A model generated the notes under the pieces. It did not search any database, was not told where the DNA came from, and saw only the letters and a program-made list of their open reading frames with translations. From Isoperla grammatica (taxonomy: Eukaryota; Arthropoda; Insecta; Plecoptera; Perlodidae), in the NCBI GenBank assembly GCA_945910005.1, contig OX246747.1, forward strand, positions 4,388,670 through 4,452,669: a stretch of DNA of 64,000 nt, in the 5' to 3' direction. The translations under genes were made by a program, and so were the position numbers. Below, piece by piece: positions 31,034 to 42,014 of the stretch (positions are counted from its first letter, which is position 1; every line of letters starts with the position of its first letter).

Positions 31034-33160
31034 TCGACATCGAATAAATAAGGAACCAATTAATATAAATAACGAAAAAATATACGTTTATATAAATAGG
31101 AATAAATCAATTAGGTATACAAACTGGTTGGTAGGTTCTTGCCTGTACAATATGTTAAATTGAGAGGCGACACTCATCTCTTTTATCGAGTTCCGACAGC
31201 CTACAGCTACGCAAGTTAACCACTATCACAGACAAAAAGCAAAACTCTAGCAGACGTTTTTGCATGTACACTCCAGACGTAACATTGCGTTACCTATTAC
31301 TACAGGTATTTTGATGTAAGTAGACTTAAAACACACGAACATGAAACGCACAAGACAAGAGTTTTAATACCACAACGACCTCCATGGTTATGACAGCTCA
31401 TCATTAAACTTAACATACTCTAACCAGCTAGCTAGACGTGTCTTCGTTTAAAATCTCTATAATATCTACTTTGTAAACAGGTTATAGAACAATCGCACAT
31501 GTTTACACATACAAATCAATGTCAACTAGTCACACATGGCATAATCAACACATCATGAACAGCTAGCATTGCTACTCACAGGTCGTAGGTCTTGTGATGC
31601 AGCTCACTGGTGTTCTTGCTGTCAGTGTAGAATGTGTAGGGTTTGATTCCAGATTCAGGATCTTTACACAATAATACTTAAAACTAATTGTAGATTATTT
31701 GACTGCATCAATCAGTTTTCTTGTTAGAGAAGTATATGATCCTCAGTGTAACGATTTACAGTATTCTGCCATATAGGTTAAAACCTTAACAACTTGATAT
31801 TTTTCCAGCAAAAGGGAGATTGTAGTATATAATATTATTTTCTTGTACATATAGTAAATACAAATTTAAAAAAAGCCACCATCAGAACTACTTTGTAGCT
31901 TATCATCATATGGTGTTACGTTCTGGATTGCTATCACCAATGTGTGTATTAAACACTTTTATTTTATCATCATGGTAAATACTGTTTTAATCTTACTGTA
32001 TCGATTATCCGCATCAACAACTAAAGTGACATCAAACTCAGCTCCTAAATTATCAACATAATGTGTTTTCTTAATGTTTGAATCTATACAAATAATTAAT
32101 TAGTTTCATATCGCATTACCTCGTATCGTTACATATGAATAATATCTCAGGTGGGAGAGGAGTTTGGATATAAATATGATTGAGGGAAGTTATGTTTTAA
32201 AGACACAGAATACAATCGATACAGTTTTTTTATTACCATCATTGATACATTATATATATACACACATAGTGGATCTTAAATATTTAAATTAGATGTTGTA
32301 CACAACACACGAAAAGAAGTCGAATCATCATAAGCGTGTATGTAAACCAGATGTCAAATCACGCCAGCGCAAAGCATTCAGCACACTTGATGCCTACTTT
32401 AGAGTGATTGTTTCTGGAGGTGAATTACACGCCAATTTTTTACACTTTTTTATTTTATAATGACCATATGCTAAAGTTGTGACACCATCGATGTTAACGG
32501 GCAGCGTCGCGCAAAAGGTTCTCGGTTTTATACCTGCTACCGGGAGTTATTGTGTTCAGTCTGAGCTTGGACGTCGAAGGCGAAGCTACGTCCGTTTCTT
32601 TCACGCTCTCTCGGCTTGTTCGTGGTGACACTCATACTGCCGCAGGGTGGGTTTGAGTCAGCCGAGTTGAGAGAGGCTGGCATCCTATTGATAGTCCTTC
32701 TAATGGCTTTACTACCCCGCCAGACACTGTGACGAACCGTTTCTTGGAACTAGCCACTTGCGAATACAATACGAAACATGATGTTTACAACAAAGAGAAC
32801 TGTACTGACTGGTAGAGCCCTGCGCAGTATCCGGCTTGGGCACTGATAATATTATTTTGGCGGGTTCGTGCCTACGATTATAGACTATAATCAAATCGGG
32901 CATTTTCGGGCTTTTATAATATGTTGTCTATTTTGTCTTGTTGGCAGTTGAGCGGGCTAATATTGGCAGGTGACCGGGCTGATACGGGTCAATTTACCTT
33001 CACCCGGGCTCGAGCCATGCCCGGTTTTTGATTAGATTACTCACTAAGGGCCCCGGTCAGGCAGGGCTCGCCATTATGCCGGGGCCGGGGCTTTAGAAGT
33101 AGGTCCGTGCAGGCCTCCACAGCATCGGTTCTGGCTTGGCTTTTAGTCCAAGCAACGAAC
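31034..33160. other. No gene recognised; one core-promoter-like motif
   Basis: AT-rich DNA without recognisable coding sequence. At 32526-32562 a TATA-like ttttatacc is followed about 30 bp later by ttcagtctgag, an initiator-like match in a locally GC-richer block, possibly from an LTR or a transposon 5' end. A (proto)-LTR beginning tgtgacaccatcg at about 32477 was considered but has no partner. Confidence 0.3.
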
Positions 33161-33162
33161 AG

Positions 33163-33945
33163 TTGGACCCGGAACTAATTGGTACAGAATTTTTTTTGAT
33201 CAGAAGTTGTTACTTATGTGTACCTACATGCGCATAAGAAACTTAACTGCTGTTCGATACCCTTAATTAGCATAATTAATTAAAATGTTAAAACTAATTA
33301 ATGCTCATGTTATGGTTATTTTTGAAGATTTTTGAGAAGTTATATTTTCACCACATCAAACAATCTATTTTGAAATTTAAAAAATTACTAATATTAATAT
33401 AAGTATTCCCGTAGTCATTAATGAATTACTCTTAATTATAATAGCAATTTCAATTAAATGCTTCCCGTGTAAAGTTGGTGCGATTGAATATAGTTTTGTC
33501 AGTTTTAAATATAAGAATAATAACATACAAAACTAGTGTAGTAACTTTACTGCAATAAAAATATTATTTGTATGATAAATCAGCATAATTAATAATTATT
33601 TCATTAAAACTGTTATAGTTACATATTTGAACATAGACAAAAATGGGTATAAAAAGAAAGCTGCTGATACGCTGATTTTAAAATCGGTACTCTCAGAGTC
33701 ATTCAAACACATTTCCCAAGTTTTTTTGGGGGGTAAAAAGAAGGAGGGGAAGGGGGGATAAATAAGGAATATCGTCAAACGTATCAAAATCAAACGAAAG
33801 CTAAATACGTTTTGTATTGCTAGTACAAATATTTTTAGAATGATAAAAAACAATCTACCCTAGTGTTTGGCTAAAGGGGGGGGGGGGGGGGGGGGTTAAA
33901 GAGCGTCCTCCATAAGTCAATTTTGGGTCGGATTTGACACTCATT
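33163..33945 (+). repeat. Left arm of a ~780-bp inverted repeat
   Basis: It starts ttggacccggaactaattgg and is the reverse complement, at about 80-85% identity by eye, of 36030-36840. Shared landmarks are tttgatcagaagttgttact, ttcccgtgtaaagttggtgc, a long G-run (33878-33895) and ctaccctagtgtt. The outer ends of the two arms coincide, as for terminal inverted repeats of a 3.7-kb DNA element. Confidence 0.85.
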
Positions 33946-34025
33946 GAGTCTTTGATCTAAATAAGATTAACGCAATTGTTTTGTGATTGATAGATAGGAT
34001 TTACTGCATCGTATATATTGGCTTA

Positions 34026-34201
34026 GGTCCAAATGCATAGTCCAGACTCAAGCCTTCCTCAACTCGGCCTCTCCTCAGCCTCGCCCAACCACCAATCACG
34101 GAACAGCATTGCCATGCGGACAGCTCTGTGATTGGTGGCTAGGTGAGGCTGAGGAGAGGCTGAGTTGAGGAGGGCTTGAGTGTGAACTATGCATTCGGGC
34201 C
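34026..34201. mobile_element. 176-bp fold-back MITE with TTA duplication
   Basis: The two halves are long inverted repeats (gcatagtccagactcaagcc against ggcttgagtgtgaactatgc). It is flanked by TTA at 34023-34025 and 34202-34204, ends GG...CC, and so fits a PIF/Harbinger (Tourist-like) MITE. It sits between the inverted-repeat arms. Confidence 0.8.
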
Positions 34202-34359
34202 TTAGACTCGATAGTCTAGCTTCTAAAACCTTTGTGTAATATATAATAATGTAAAGGACATCAGATGCAAATATCATAAGACCAAGCATTTGATAGCTAC
34301 GATAGAGAGCAATCACCAAAAGACGTCACATATTTGAAACGGAATGGTGGTAACAGATA

Positions 34360-34634
34360 ATAATAATAATAATTTTTGTAGGAATACCCGTTCTAGGGTG
34401 CACACCAGCTTTACCTGATGTGCCCCTCTTCAGGTGGCTAACTAGGTTATTAGGGTGTTTGGATAGTTGGGAAGGATTGTCCGAGGGCTGATACTATGAC
34501 TCAATCCCAGCATTCGCTTTTACGACTGAGGAAAACCTCGGAAAAAACCTTCAGTCAGGACTGCCGGTGGCCGGAATCGAACCGGCGACCTCCCGAATTA
34601 GAGTCTCGCGTCTTACCGCTGAGCCACCTCTATC
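34360..34634 (-). repeat. tRNA-derived SINE with 14-bp target duplication
   Basis: Sense (minus) begins ccgatagaggtggctcagcg with a box A-like tggctcagcggtaa and box B ggttcgattcc (plus 34573-34583), followed by a tRNA-unrelated body and an (att)n tail. GGTGGTAACAGATA flanks it at 34346-34359 and 34635-34648. Transcription by RNA polymerase III is expected from the boxes. A second copy is at 56010-56275. Confidence 0.9.
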
Positions 34635-34649
34635 GGTGGTAACAGATAG

Positions 34650-36029
34650 AATACAATCAAGTATACGAGTAAAATATGTCATTGTTAGTCAATATAAAAC
34701 AAAGAACAACTCTCAATAGAATGATAAAAAAAAAATTAAGATTCACTAAGCTTTTTACATCACAGTACTTTAAGCTCAAGATAACGCCGATGTGTTAATT
34801 GTAATTACAACAGTAAAGTCAACTAACCATGAAAACAGCACCCTCACTAGTGATGATTCAGATTTGCTAGTAATTGTATGTATTTCTTCAATCACGAAAA
34901 TCCTGTTGATGATCTTATCTTGAAATCGGAGTTGAAAGCTGGGTGCCATCAAACAGAAAATATGGAATATGCGTTACATAAACACCAAGCTGGGTTAATA
35001 ATTCATTCGCGTAATAAGTGGAAGTGACACTACTTCAAGAATGTGTAGAATGGATTAAGCTTTGCTATTCAAGACATTTGCATAAGATTTTTTTTAAATT
35101 CACATATTTCCAATAATCCCACATCTCCTAACACAGAGATTCTTGAAAGCAGTGAAAAAGCAATTGGCCTGTTGGAAAATGGTAAGCCATGACAGAAGTT
35201 TACACATAAATTAATAACTGCTAAAACAGTATTCAGCGTGAGACTCGACCACTTATATCATTAGCGTCTCTTTATCACATTGTGAGTGTATAATTATTAA
35301 ACTTTTGGCTTGTTGAAGTTTAGATGTGCTCTGCTCTATCAAAAAACAATTTTTCCTGTACCAACTGACAAGCCACCAGTCCCACTACATATTTGTTCAA
35401 ATTCTACGATGTAATTGTAAAGTGGTCTGCTCTAAATTACGATGCAACTTCAAGAAGCTGCATCCGTTCTAAACGCCTGTTCGTTGGTGTTTGAAAATTA
35501 TTAATATGTCGTTAGTTGATGACCCATTGTCGTAGCCATCAAATACTACAGTAATTGTAATATGATATTTGCTTTTTATGCTCTTCACATACTATAACCC
35601 TTCATAAGATATGTCTCTGGACCAAGGTATGCGATGCGTCTAAATCATCCTCTGATGACTCTCGAAGGACACTCAAGAGTTGTTGGAAAAGCAACAAATG
35701 ATCAACTTCGATTGTATCTCCATCAACGTTCGCGGCTTTAATTTTTGTACGTGGTTGACAAGAAGTGAAACGTACCAATCTCATTTACATAGGAATTAAG
35801 TTGAGTTAATATATCGTTGTAATAATAAATGCAATCACTGTATTCGTCAAATAGTCATCAACTAAAACTTCGTTTGGTTACACTGGCACAATCTTTGCAT
35901 TATACTGTTTTGCTTAGGTACTTAGTTAAAAAAACTACGTGGTAATGACAGTACCCATTTTGTTAAATTCTGATATTTGAGCCTGGAGTTTTGTATCAGA
36001 GTAATCGGACCCCATCTCTAAAAAGTGAA
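34650..36029. other. Interior of the inverted-repeat structure, no clear gene
   Basis: The minus strand at 35602-35784 reads DTIEVDHLLLFQQLLSVLRE, weakly like a LLFQRL motif of transposon-associated proteins. It is surrounded by stops. If real, it is a decayed coding remnant of the element bounded by the arms. Nothing else was recognised. Confidence 0.3.
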
Positions 36030-36840
36030 ATCAGTGTAAAAAATCAGACGTAAAATTGGGAAATGATAACACTGTTTACCACCCCCCCCCCCCTCCCCCC
36101 CCCCCATCCCTCTATTAGCCCAACACTAGGGTAGGCTTTATCGTATTTCATCACTCTAAAAGTATTTCTACTAATAACCACGTAATAGCTTTCGTTTGAT
36201 ACGTTTGAAGATATTCTTCATTTATCCCCCCCCCCCCCTCCCATTCTTTCTGCCCCCCTATAAAAACTTTGGAAATGTGTTCGAATGACCCTGAGAGTAC
36301 CAATATTAAAATCGACGTATCAGAAGCTTTATTTTGATTCCATATTGCATAACATATTGCATATGTTCAAATTTGTACAAATGTCAGTTATTAACGTGAT
36401 AACTAATTATTATTTATGCTGATTTATTTATCATATAAATAATATTTTGATTGCAGTAAAGTTTCTACACATGTTTTGCATGTTATTATTCTTATATTTA
36501 AAACTGTCAAAACAATATTCAATAGTACCAATTTTACACGGGAAGCATTTAATTGAAATTGTTATTATAATTAATGATAATTAATTAATGATTACCGGAG
36601 TACTTATATTGATGTAAGTAATTTTTTAAATAACAAAATTAATTGCTTGATGTGGTTAAAATATAAATGACCAATAATCTTCAAAAATAATCAATATGAG
36701 CATTAATTAACTTTTACATTTTAATTAATTACGCTAATTAGGGGTGTCGGACAGAAGTAAAGTTACTAATGTGCATGTAGGTATACATAAGTAACAACTT
36801 CTGATCAAAAAAAATTATGTACCAATTAGTTCCGGGTCAA
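36030..36840 (-). repeat. Right arm of the ~780-bp inverted repeat
   Basis: Counterpart of the left arm. It ends ccaattagttccgggtcaa at 36840 and contains two long C-runs (about 36080-36110 and 36226-36238). The polymerase gene starts its 3' end about 530 bp beyond it. Confidence 0.85.
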
Positions 36841-37370
36841 GCTTATTTATACGGTGCGTATCTTGGTCTGTCTGCAAAACAACTGTTATAGAATGGATGG
36901 GTTGACCAGGAAGTCTGTCTGTTGTTATTGTGCGGTATGACAAAACATCCTCGCATAGACCAGTCTATGCCTCGAGGACACACCTTCCTACCCCTACGTC
37001 TGGCATGCCATTCCACCACCTGCCAGTGATGCCTCTCGCTCGAATCTTGTCTCCCGCTCCGCTCGCGGAGTTGAGCTTCATGAAACTGCCACCGCGCGGA
37101 GACACTCTCCACACCGTTACGCACAGTTACGCACAAACAGTTGCCACTCGTTTTAAAAAAGACTAAATAAGTTATCACCATAGAAAACATGTTATACCCC
37201 GAAGAATTCACTCGCCTACATTTGTTATGTTTTGCAACTCTGTACATTCAAAACTATTAAACCTATCGTCAGAAAACTAAAATGGACCGAACACACCGTA
37301 CAATTTAACTGACGACACGTTAAACATGGATTTTTGAAACGAAAAACTATAATATCCATAAGAAAGGGCA
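36841..37370. other. Between inverted-repeat arm and polymerase stop
   Basis: This contains a GC-rich block (about 36950-37110) in otherwise AT-rich DNA. Open stretches exist on both strands, but none resembles a known protein. It may hold the 3' end of the polymerase transcript. Confidence 0.3.
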
Positions 37371-40300
37371 TTAAAATCTCTGAAGAATGATCATATCGTC
37401 GGCTACATACCATTTCTTTGGAGCACAAAAAAAAAATGGTAAACACGAAGTTGTGTTGGCGCATCGCTGGTCTCCGCGCGCGACTCGCACAGCCTTAAGA
37501 TAGCGTTTATCATCATATGGTGAGAGAGTCTGCTTCCTTTGTTTTATTGTATACAATTCATGACTTATGCTTCTAATAGTGGTCATATCAGCACTGAACA
37601 GTTTTCTGAACAACAAACACTTTCTATAGTCAGTATGTTTGATATTATTTTTTAATGTAGCTCTTACAATACCCTTACCTACTTTTTTATTATTATCCCG
37701 ATCATTAGCTAAAATAGAATACATCTTTGCTCTCAAACCGACAAACTCTTTTATAGGTGCCCCACCCATTTCATCTTTAAATTTACCTAGTACTTTCTTG
37801 TTTTTATTACTAAAAAGAGGATGATCATGAGGAAAATTAGATGTATCAAATAAATGCGCGTCCGACTTCATATCATTGTAAAGGTCATCTGTCTCAATTT
37901 CATAACATAAAGAGTCTGTATCTGTAAAAAGGAGCTGTGCTCTATCCCCATACTTGTGTTTAGTGTAATTGTAGTGAAAGTCGTACATAACAGCCTTACT
38001 TAAATCTAAAATACTAAAACCAGCGTAGATTGGGCGGTTTAAAAATAGGGATTTCTTCTTAGTGTGCACAGCCACTAAGTCATTTTGAAACATTTTAAAA
38101 CTCTCAAATGCCGGGGAAGCTATCAGTTTTAACATTTGTTTTTTATTGTTTACAAGAGTGACACTAATCCGTTTACGTAAATTCTCTATTAGCTTACCGA
38201 ACATACTATTAACCATTGTTTTGTATAAGGATCGCTCGAAGTCATTGTTTGCATTCTGACGTTTGTATGTGTTAAAATCCACATAAGACTTTAGCCAAGG
38301 GCTTTGACTAAACTGCAGCACTTTATGAGTTTTTAAGAGTCTCACACCTAATGATAGATACTGTTTCAAATTTCTGTAGTGTATAATATAGTTGTTTTTA
38401 TTGTTTAGATTAGGAGTCAACTTGGTTACTTTAGTATTCAATCTAACACCTAAATCATCTAGAAGATTTTCAGTGTATGGAGATATCATATCCTTTGAAA
38501 TAGTAACCTTTTCTGGAGCTAGGGGATAATCATTATGCATATCGTGTAACTCCGCAGGATATTCCAAATCTACTTCCAGAATGTAACCTAAGTTTGAGTC
38601 ATCAGGTACATTCTCAAACGTGATATTTGCAATCTCATCATCACCCAACCATTTGAAACCATTAATGGGGAGATAATCAGTCATTGCTACACCATACAGG
38701 TTATTACAATCCCAATACGTAATAAATGTTGTGGGTTTATCTGAATCAAAGCCCTCAACATATTTATTATTAGCTTCAGAGTGACGTTTAGATATTGTTG
38801 ATACACCCCCGCGTATCCCCTCTTCAATAAACAAATACATGTTGGGGTCAGTGAACAGTTCTAACTCCACGCCAGTCATTTTAAGACACGCGTGAAATGT
38901 TAGACCAGAGCTTGTGTAATTGTGTGCTGGATCTAACCCGTAATTATCTAAACACAATAATCTAAAATTTTCAAAAACATCTGCTAAAAGACACACATCG
39001 GTTTTAACATATAAATCATGGTATTCACCGAGATTTTGTATGTTAAACGTATTCCAAACATTAACAGCATGTTTATAGTCAGAATCGCTCAAATCCTCAC
39101 CTGTGAGTACGTTGTGAAAGGAATCTTGCGTAGGTAGACATGTTTCAAGAAACTTAGATTCAGAATCGAGATAATCGTATGGAAACACACCCTTACGCAA
39201 AAGAAGATGAATGCTATCTTGATTAAAACAAGCGTTTAGTGTTACAAACCGCTCAATTCCATACCCCACAAGATTGTGCACCAATGTATCTAATGATTCG
39301 TTTAAAAACTGGTACGAGTCTATGAAACGTAGATTCGACACTGAAAAAGAGATGTACTTTTCAACAGTGTTGGGGATAACCGATATTCTCCTATTTTCAA
39401 TTTTACCTAGTCTTTGCATAATTAGATGTGAATCATATCCTCTTAGGTTATGGAAAACAACTGGAATGTATTTAGCCTGTTTATAAGCTAAATTACATTT
39501 ATTGTGAGCAGCCCCCCGATACATTCCATCTAAATGATTATGATCTCTTACACGATCAGAACCTAAATTTTCTCCACAAATATGACAAATTACAGCTTTA
39601 TCAAAGGACTTAATGTTAAGATCTGTCATAACTATGGGAACTATCTTTGACATGATTTTACATAATGCATCCTCCTCACTCAACATAGCATCTAAAAACT
39701 TGTCAACCGCGTGTAAACCTCTATAAACTACAGGTTGTTTAAAAGAATTCCCTTTTGAATCTATAATAACGTAGGAAAATCCAGATGGCTCATGATGGGT
39801 AACTTGAGTTGTATGCGATATGTCACTAGTTTGATCACACCCTGAGATCTTTCTAGAAATACACTCGAAATCTGCATATATAATGAATGGTACTTTTAAT
39901 GAGAACTGCACGTCTTTGAACTTTAACATGTTGTCTCCTCCGATAGGTAATTGAATTTTTTGTGGTTCATGTACACTACATAACGTGTGGTGTTCCTCTC
40001 TTAGTTTGAGAGTGGTAAATCTATGGAGACATAAATAGCAGTAAAATTTTCTGTGTTCATACTTTGTTAAAGAGTGTAAGAGTCGGTTGAAATCCTTAAT
40101 GAGAAAGTAGTGTGAGTTGTTTTCATTCGATACGTACAATAAATTTACATGCTCTTCACAATGTACTTTTGTTATACGAATAGGGAATATATCTTTATCC
40201 CACCCAAAAACATTTATAGAAATATTATTCTGTTTCTCAAAATTGTCCAGTTTTGATATCTTTACTGGATAATCAATACCTCTCATGTTAAGTTCAGATT

Positions 40301-41210
40301 CCAAATGCGCGTATTTACTCACGCGTTGTGCATTTTTAGTTTGTGGATAGAGATGCGCAAGAACTGACCATAAAAAGCATTTATTGTCGTGATAATTTTG
40401 TACGTTGATTATTGATTTAGATAATTTCAATTTTGGTGGTAGAGGCATGTAGCTACTTCCAGCTAGAGGAGCATATTGACCGACTTTTAATTCTAGATGG
40501 TAAACATGTTCTATGTCCCAATTACTACCATCTTTTTGAAACGCACTTGATGCAACATTTATATTTTGAAATGCTACACTAAATTGCTCGTCAAAATCAT
40601 CCTTATTAAGGAGTGTAAAACACACACTCCTAAAACATGGTGATGTAGATTGAGTTTCACCTCCTGACTCTCGCGAAAACTTTACAAACAGTGATATGTA
40701 CCATTTAACACCTTTTAAAGTATCAAGATTTTTCAAAACCCGCTCTTTGATCTGATCATTATGGTTGTGTAAGAAGAGAAGCACATCTCTATCATATGTG
40801 ATGTTTTTAAACTTATATGATTTTACAACACCATCGAAAGATTCGTCACATGATACGTTTTCAGCACATGGTTCGTTATTAAAGCTCTCATCATCAACTT
40901 CCATGGATGTCACTTTAGGGTTGACAGTTTTGATTACAGATTCACGCCTATGTTGATTCACATGTTTAAAATAAGCTTCTTCAAAAACGAATTCCTTTGC
41001 ACATAAAGCACATTGAAACAACATGGAGTGATCCTTCTTGACATGCCGTTTCAGGTTATCTTCACGTGTAAAAGAGGCAGTACATAATTTACACTTGAAA
41101 AGCGCCTCAAGGTTATGAACGACTCTCTTGTGACGCAGCAGTGCGGATTTCCATTTGAATATTTCCTTGCACACTTCGCATACGTATGCATGATTCCGAG
41201 AGGATTCCAT
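37371..41210 (-). CDS. Protein-primed B-family DNA polymerase with N-terminal zinc fingers
   Basis: An uninterrupted 1279-codon frame. Residues 10-88 hold three C2H2 fingers (CEVC..., CKLC..., CALC...). Residues ~265-420 form a conserved region (YHDNKCFLWSVLAHLYP ... INVFGWDKD) ending in a further C2H2-like finger. The exonuclease domain has YADFE (445-449), a CHICG...DHNHLDG...HNKC cysteine/histidine cluster like endonuclease VII (542-572), FHNLRGYD (586-593) and YVKTDVCLLADVF (734-746). The polymerase has motif A YWDCNNLYG (832-840), motif B KTMVNSMFGK (997-1006) and motif C FTDTDS (1095-1100). All catalytic residues are present. This is the type used by Polintons/Mavericks and related linear elements. 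No integrase, ATPase or capsid gene is visible nearby. An upstream promoter and 5'UTR intron look plausible. Confidence 0.93.
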   Translation of the reverse strand: MESSRNHAYVCEVCKEIFKWKSALLRHKRVVHNLEALFKCKLCTASFTREDNLKRHVKKDHSMLFQCALCAKEFVFEEAYFKHVNQHRRESVIKTVNPKVTSMEVDDESFNNEPCAENVSCDESFDGVVKSYKFKNITYDRDVLLFLHNHNDQIKERVLKNLDTLKGVKWYISLFVKFSRESGGETQSTSPCFRSVCFTLLNKDDFDEQFSVAFQNINVASSAFQKDGSNWDIEHVYHLELKVGQYAPLAGSSYMPLPPKLKLSKSIINVQNYHDNKCFLWSVLAHLYPQTKNAQRVSKYAHLESELNMRGIDYPVKISKLDNFEKQNNISINVFGWDKDIFPIRITKVHCEEHVNLLYVSNENNSHYFLIKDFNRLLHSLTKYEHRKFYCYLCLHRFTTLKLREEHHTLCSVHEPQKIQLPIGGDNMLKFKDVQFSLKVPFIIYADFECISRKISGCDQTSDISHTTQVTHHEPSGFSYVIIDSKGNSFKQPVVYRGLHAVDKFLDAMLSEEDALCKIMSKIVPIVMTDLNIKSFDKAVICHICGENLGSDRVRDHNHLDGMYRGAAHNKCNLAYKQAKYIPVVFHNLRGYDSHLIMQRLGKIENRRISVIPNTVEKYISFSVSNLRFIDSYQFLNESLDTLVHNLVGYGIERFVTLNACFNQDSIHLLLRKGVFPYDYLDSESKFLETCLPTQDSFHNVLTGEDLSDSDYKHAVNVWNTFNIQNLGEYHDLYVKTDVCLLADVFENFRLLCLDNYGLDPAHNYTSSGLTFHACLKMTGVELELFTDPNMYLFIEEGIRGGVSTISKRHSEANNKYVEGFDSDKPTTFITYWDCNNLYGVAMTDYLPINGFKWLGDDEIANITFENVPDDSNLGYILEVDLEYPAELHDMHNDYPLAPEKVTISKDMISPYTENLLDDLGVRLNTKVTKLTPNLNNKNNYIIHYRNLKQYLSLGVRLLKTHKVLQFSQSPWLKSYVDFNTYKRQNANNDFERSLYKTMVNSMFGKLIENLRKRISVTLVNNKKQMLKLIASPAFESFKMFQNDLVAVHTKKKSLFLNRPIYAGFSILDLSKAVMYDFHYNYTKHKYGDRAQLLFTDTDSLCYEIETDDLYNDMKSDAHLFDTSNFPHDHPLFSNKNKKVLGKFKDEMGGAPIKEFVGLRAKMYSILANDRDNNKKVGKGIVRATLKNNIKHTDYRKCLLFRKLFSADMTTIRSISHELYTIKQRKQTLSPYDDKRYLKAVRVARGDQRCANTTSCLPFFFCAPKKWYVADDMIILQRF

Positions 41211-41256
41211 CTTGTTGATTCTTGATTGATGGTAGAATGCTGCTCCCAGCTTGATA

Positions 41257-41490
41257 CTACAACAACAATAATCAGTCGTGAGATGTGTAGAAGTCGTGGA
41301 TTGCGAATATTTGCACAGTATTAATAAATAAGAGAGATGAATTAGCTATTTTGTTGTGATAATTACAATAATTTAATTTGAAAAACGATATAAACATAAT
41401 TTATAGACACGCACCTTGATTGCTAATGTCGAGATGTTTGCTACACACTGCTTGATAATACAACTGTAGAGCTCTTACGTATATAAAGAT
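41257..41490 (-). promoter_or_regulatory. Polymerase promoter and 5'UTR intron (predicted)
   Basis: On the minus strand a TATA-like tttatatacg (about 41479-41488) lies ~30 bp before an initiator-like ctacagttg (about 41465). A donor AAG|GTGCGT has GT at 41414-41413 and an acceptor ttgttgttgtag ends at 41257. Removing 41257-41414 leaves a short leader before the ATG at 41210. Prediction from motifs only. Confidence 0.4.
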
Positions 41491-42014
41491 GTGACGCCTT
41501 CAACAGATCAATGACGACTGAACGAGTCTACATTATGTTGAATCAAATTTATACTAAAATCATGATCAAGCGCGAACCGCGTAGAGAACGCTAATTATTT
41601 AGTCTAAACAGCTCTCAATTCAAGTTTCAAGGTTTACCATACCCTCTTGTTGGTACATACATCTCATGTTATTTCAAGAACATTGCTTCAACGCGATTCT
41701 TCAACCACGTTGAAGACATTCAAGGTTGTAAATAAGTCGAGTGGTGACTAGAATGTATGGATATAAATACATAAATATTTTAGAGGTAATACGATTGTAA
41801 ATACCGTTTGGTTTTTATAAACCGAAATGTTTAGTCTATGCATACCGTCTGGCGGAACACACAAGCGAAATGTTTGTGTTATGGCTATATTAGTGAAAGT
41901 GTAAGGTCAGCAAGAATGCATGGGATGCTTGCAGTGTCTCGACAAATTAAATTGCAGAACTTGTTGCAAGGCCACCTAGTTCAGCGCTCTGCAATCAAGT
42001 TGCATAACCACTAA
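41491..42014. other. No gene recognised
   Basis: AT-rich spacer between the polymerase promoter and the R2 3' half. A frame compatible with R2 continues upstream of 42015 to about 41940 with one stop, but similarity is not convincing. Confidence 0.3.

Noticed and set aside
32477..32800. LTR beginning tgtgacaccatcg with TATA and initiator
   Set aside because: No second copy, no primer-binding site or polypurine tract. Kept only as a promoter-like motif.
37639..40956. Plus-strand frames inside the polymerase gene
   Set aside because: They are shadows of the 1279-codon minus-strand gene.
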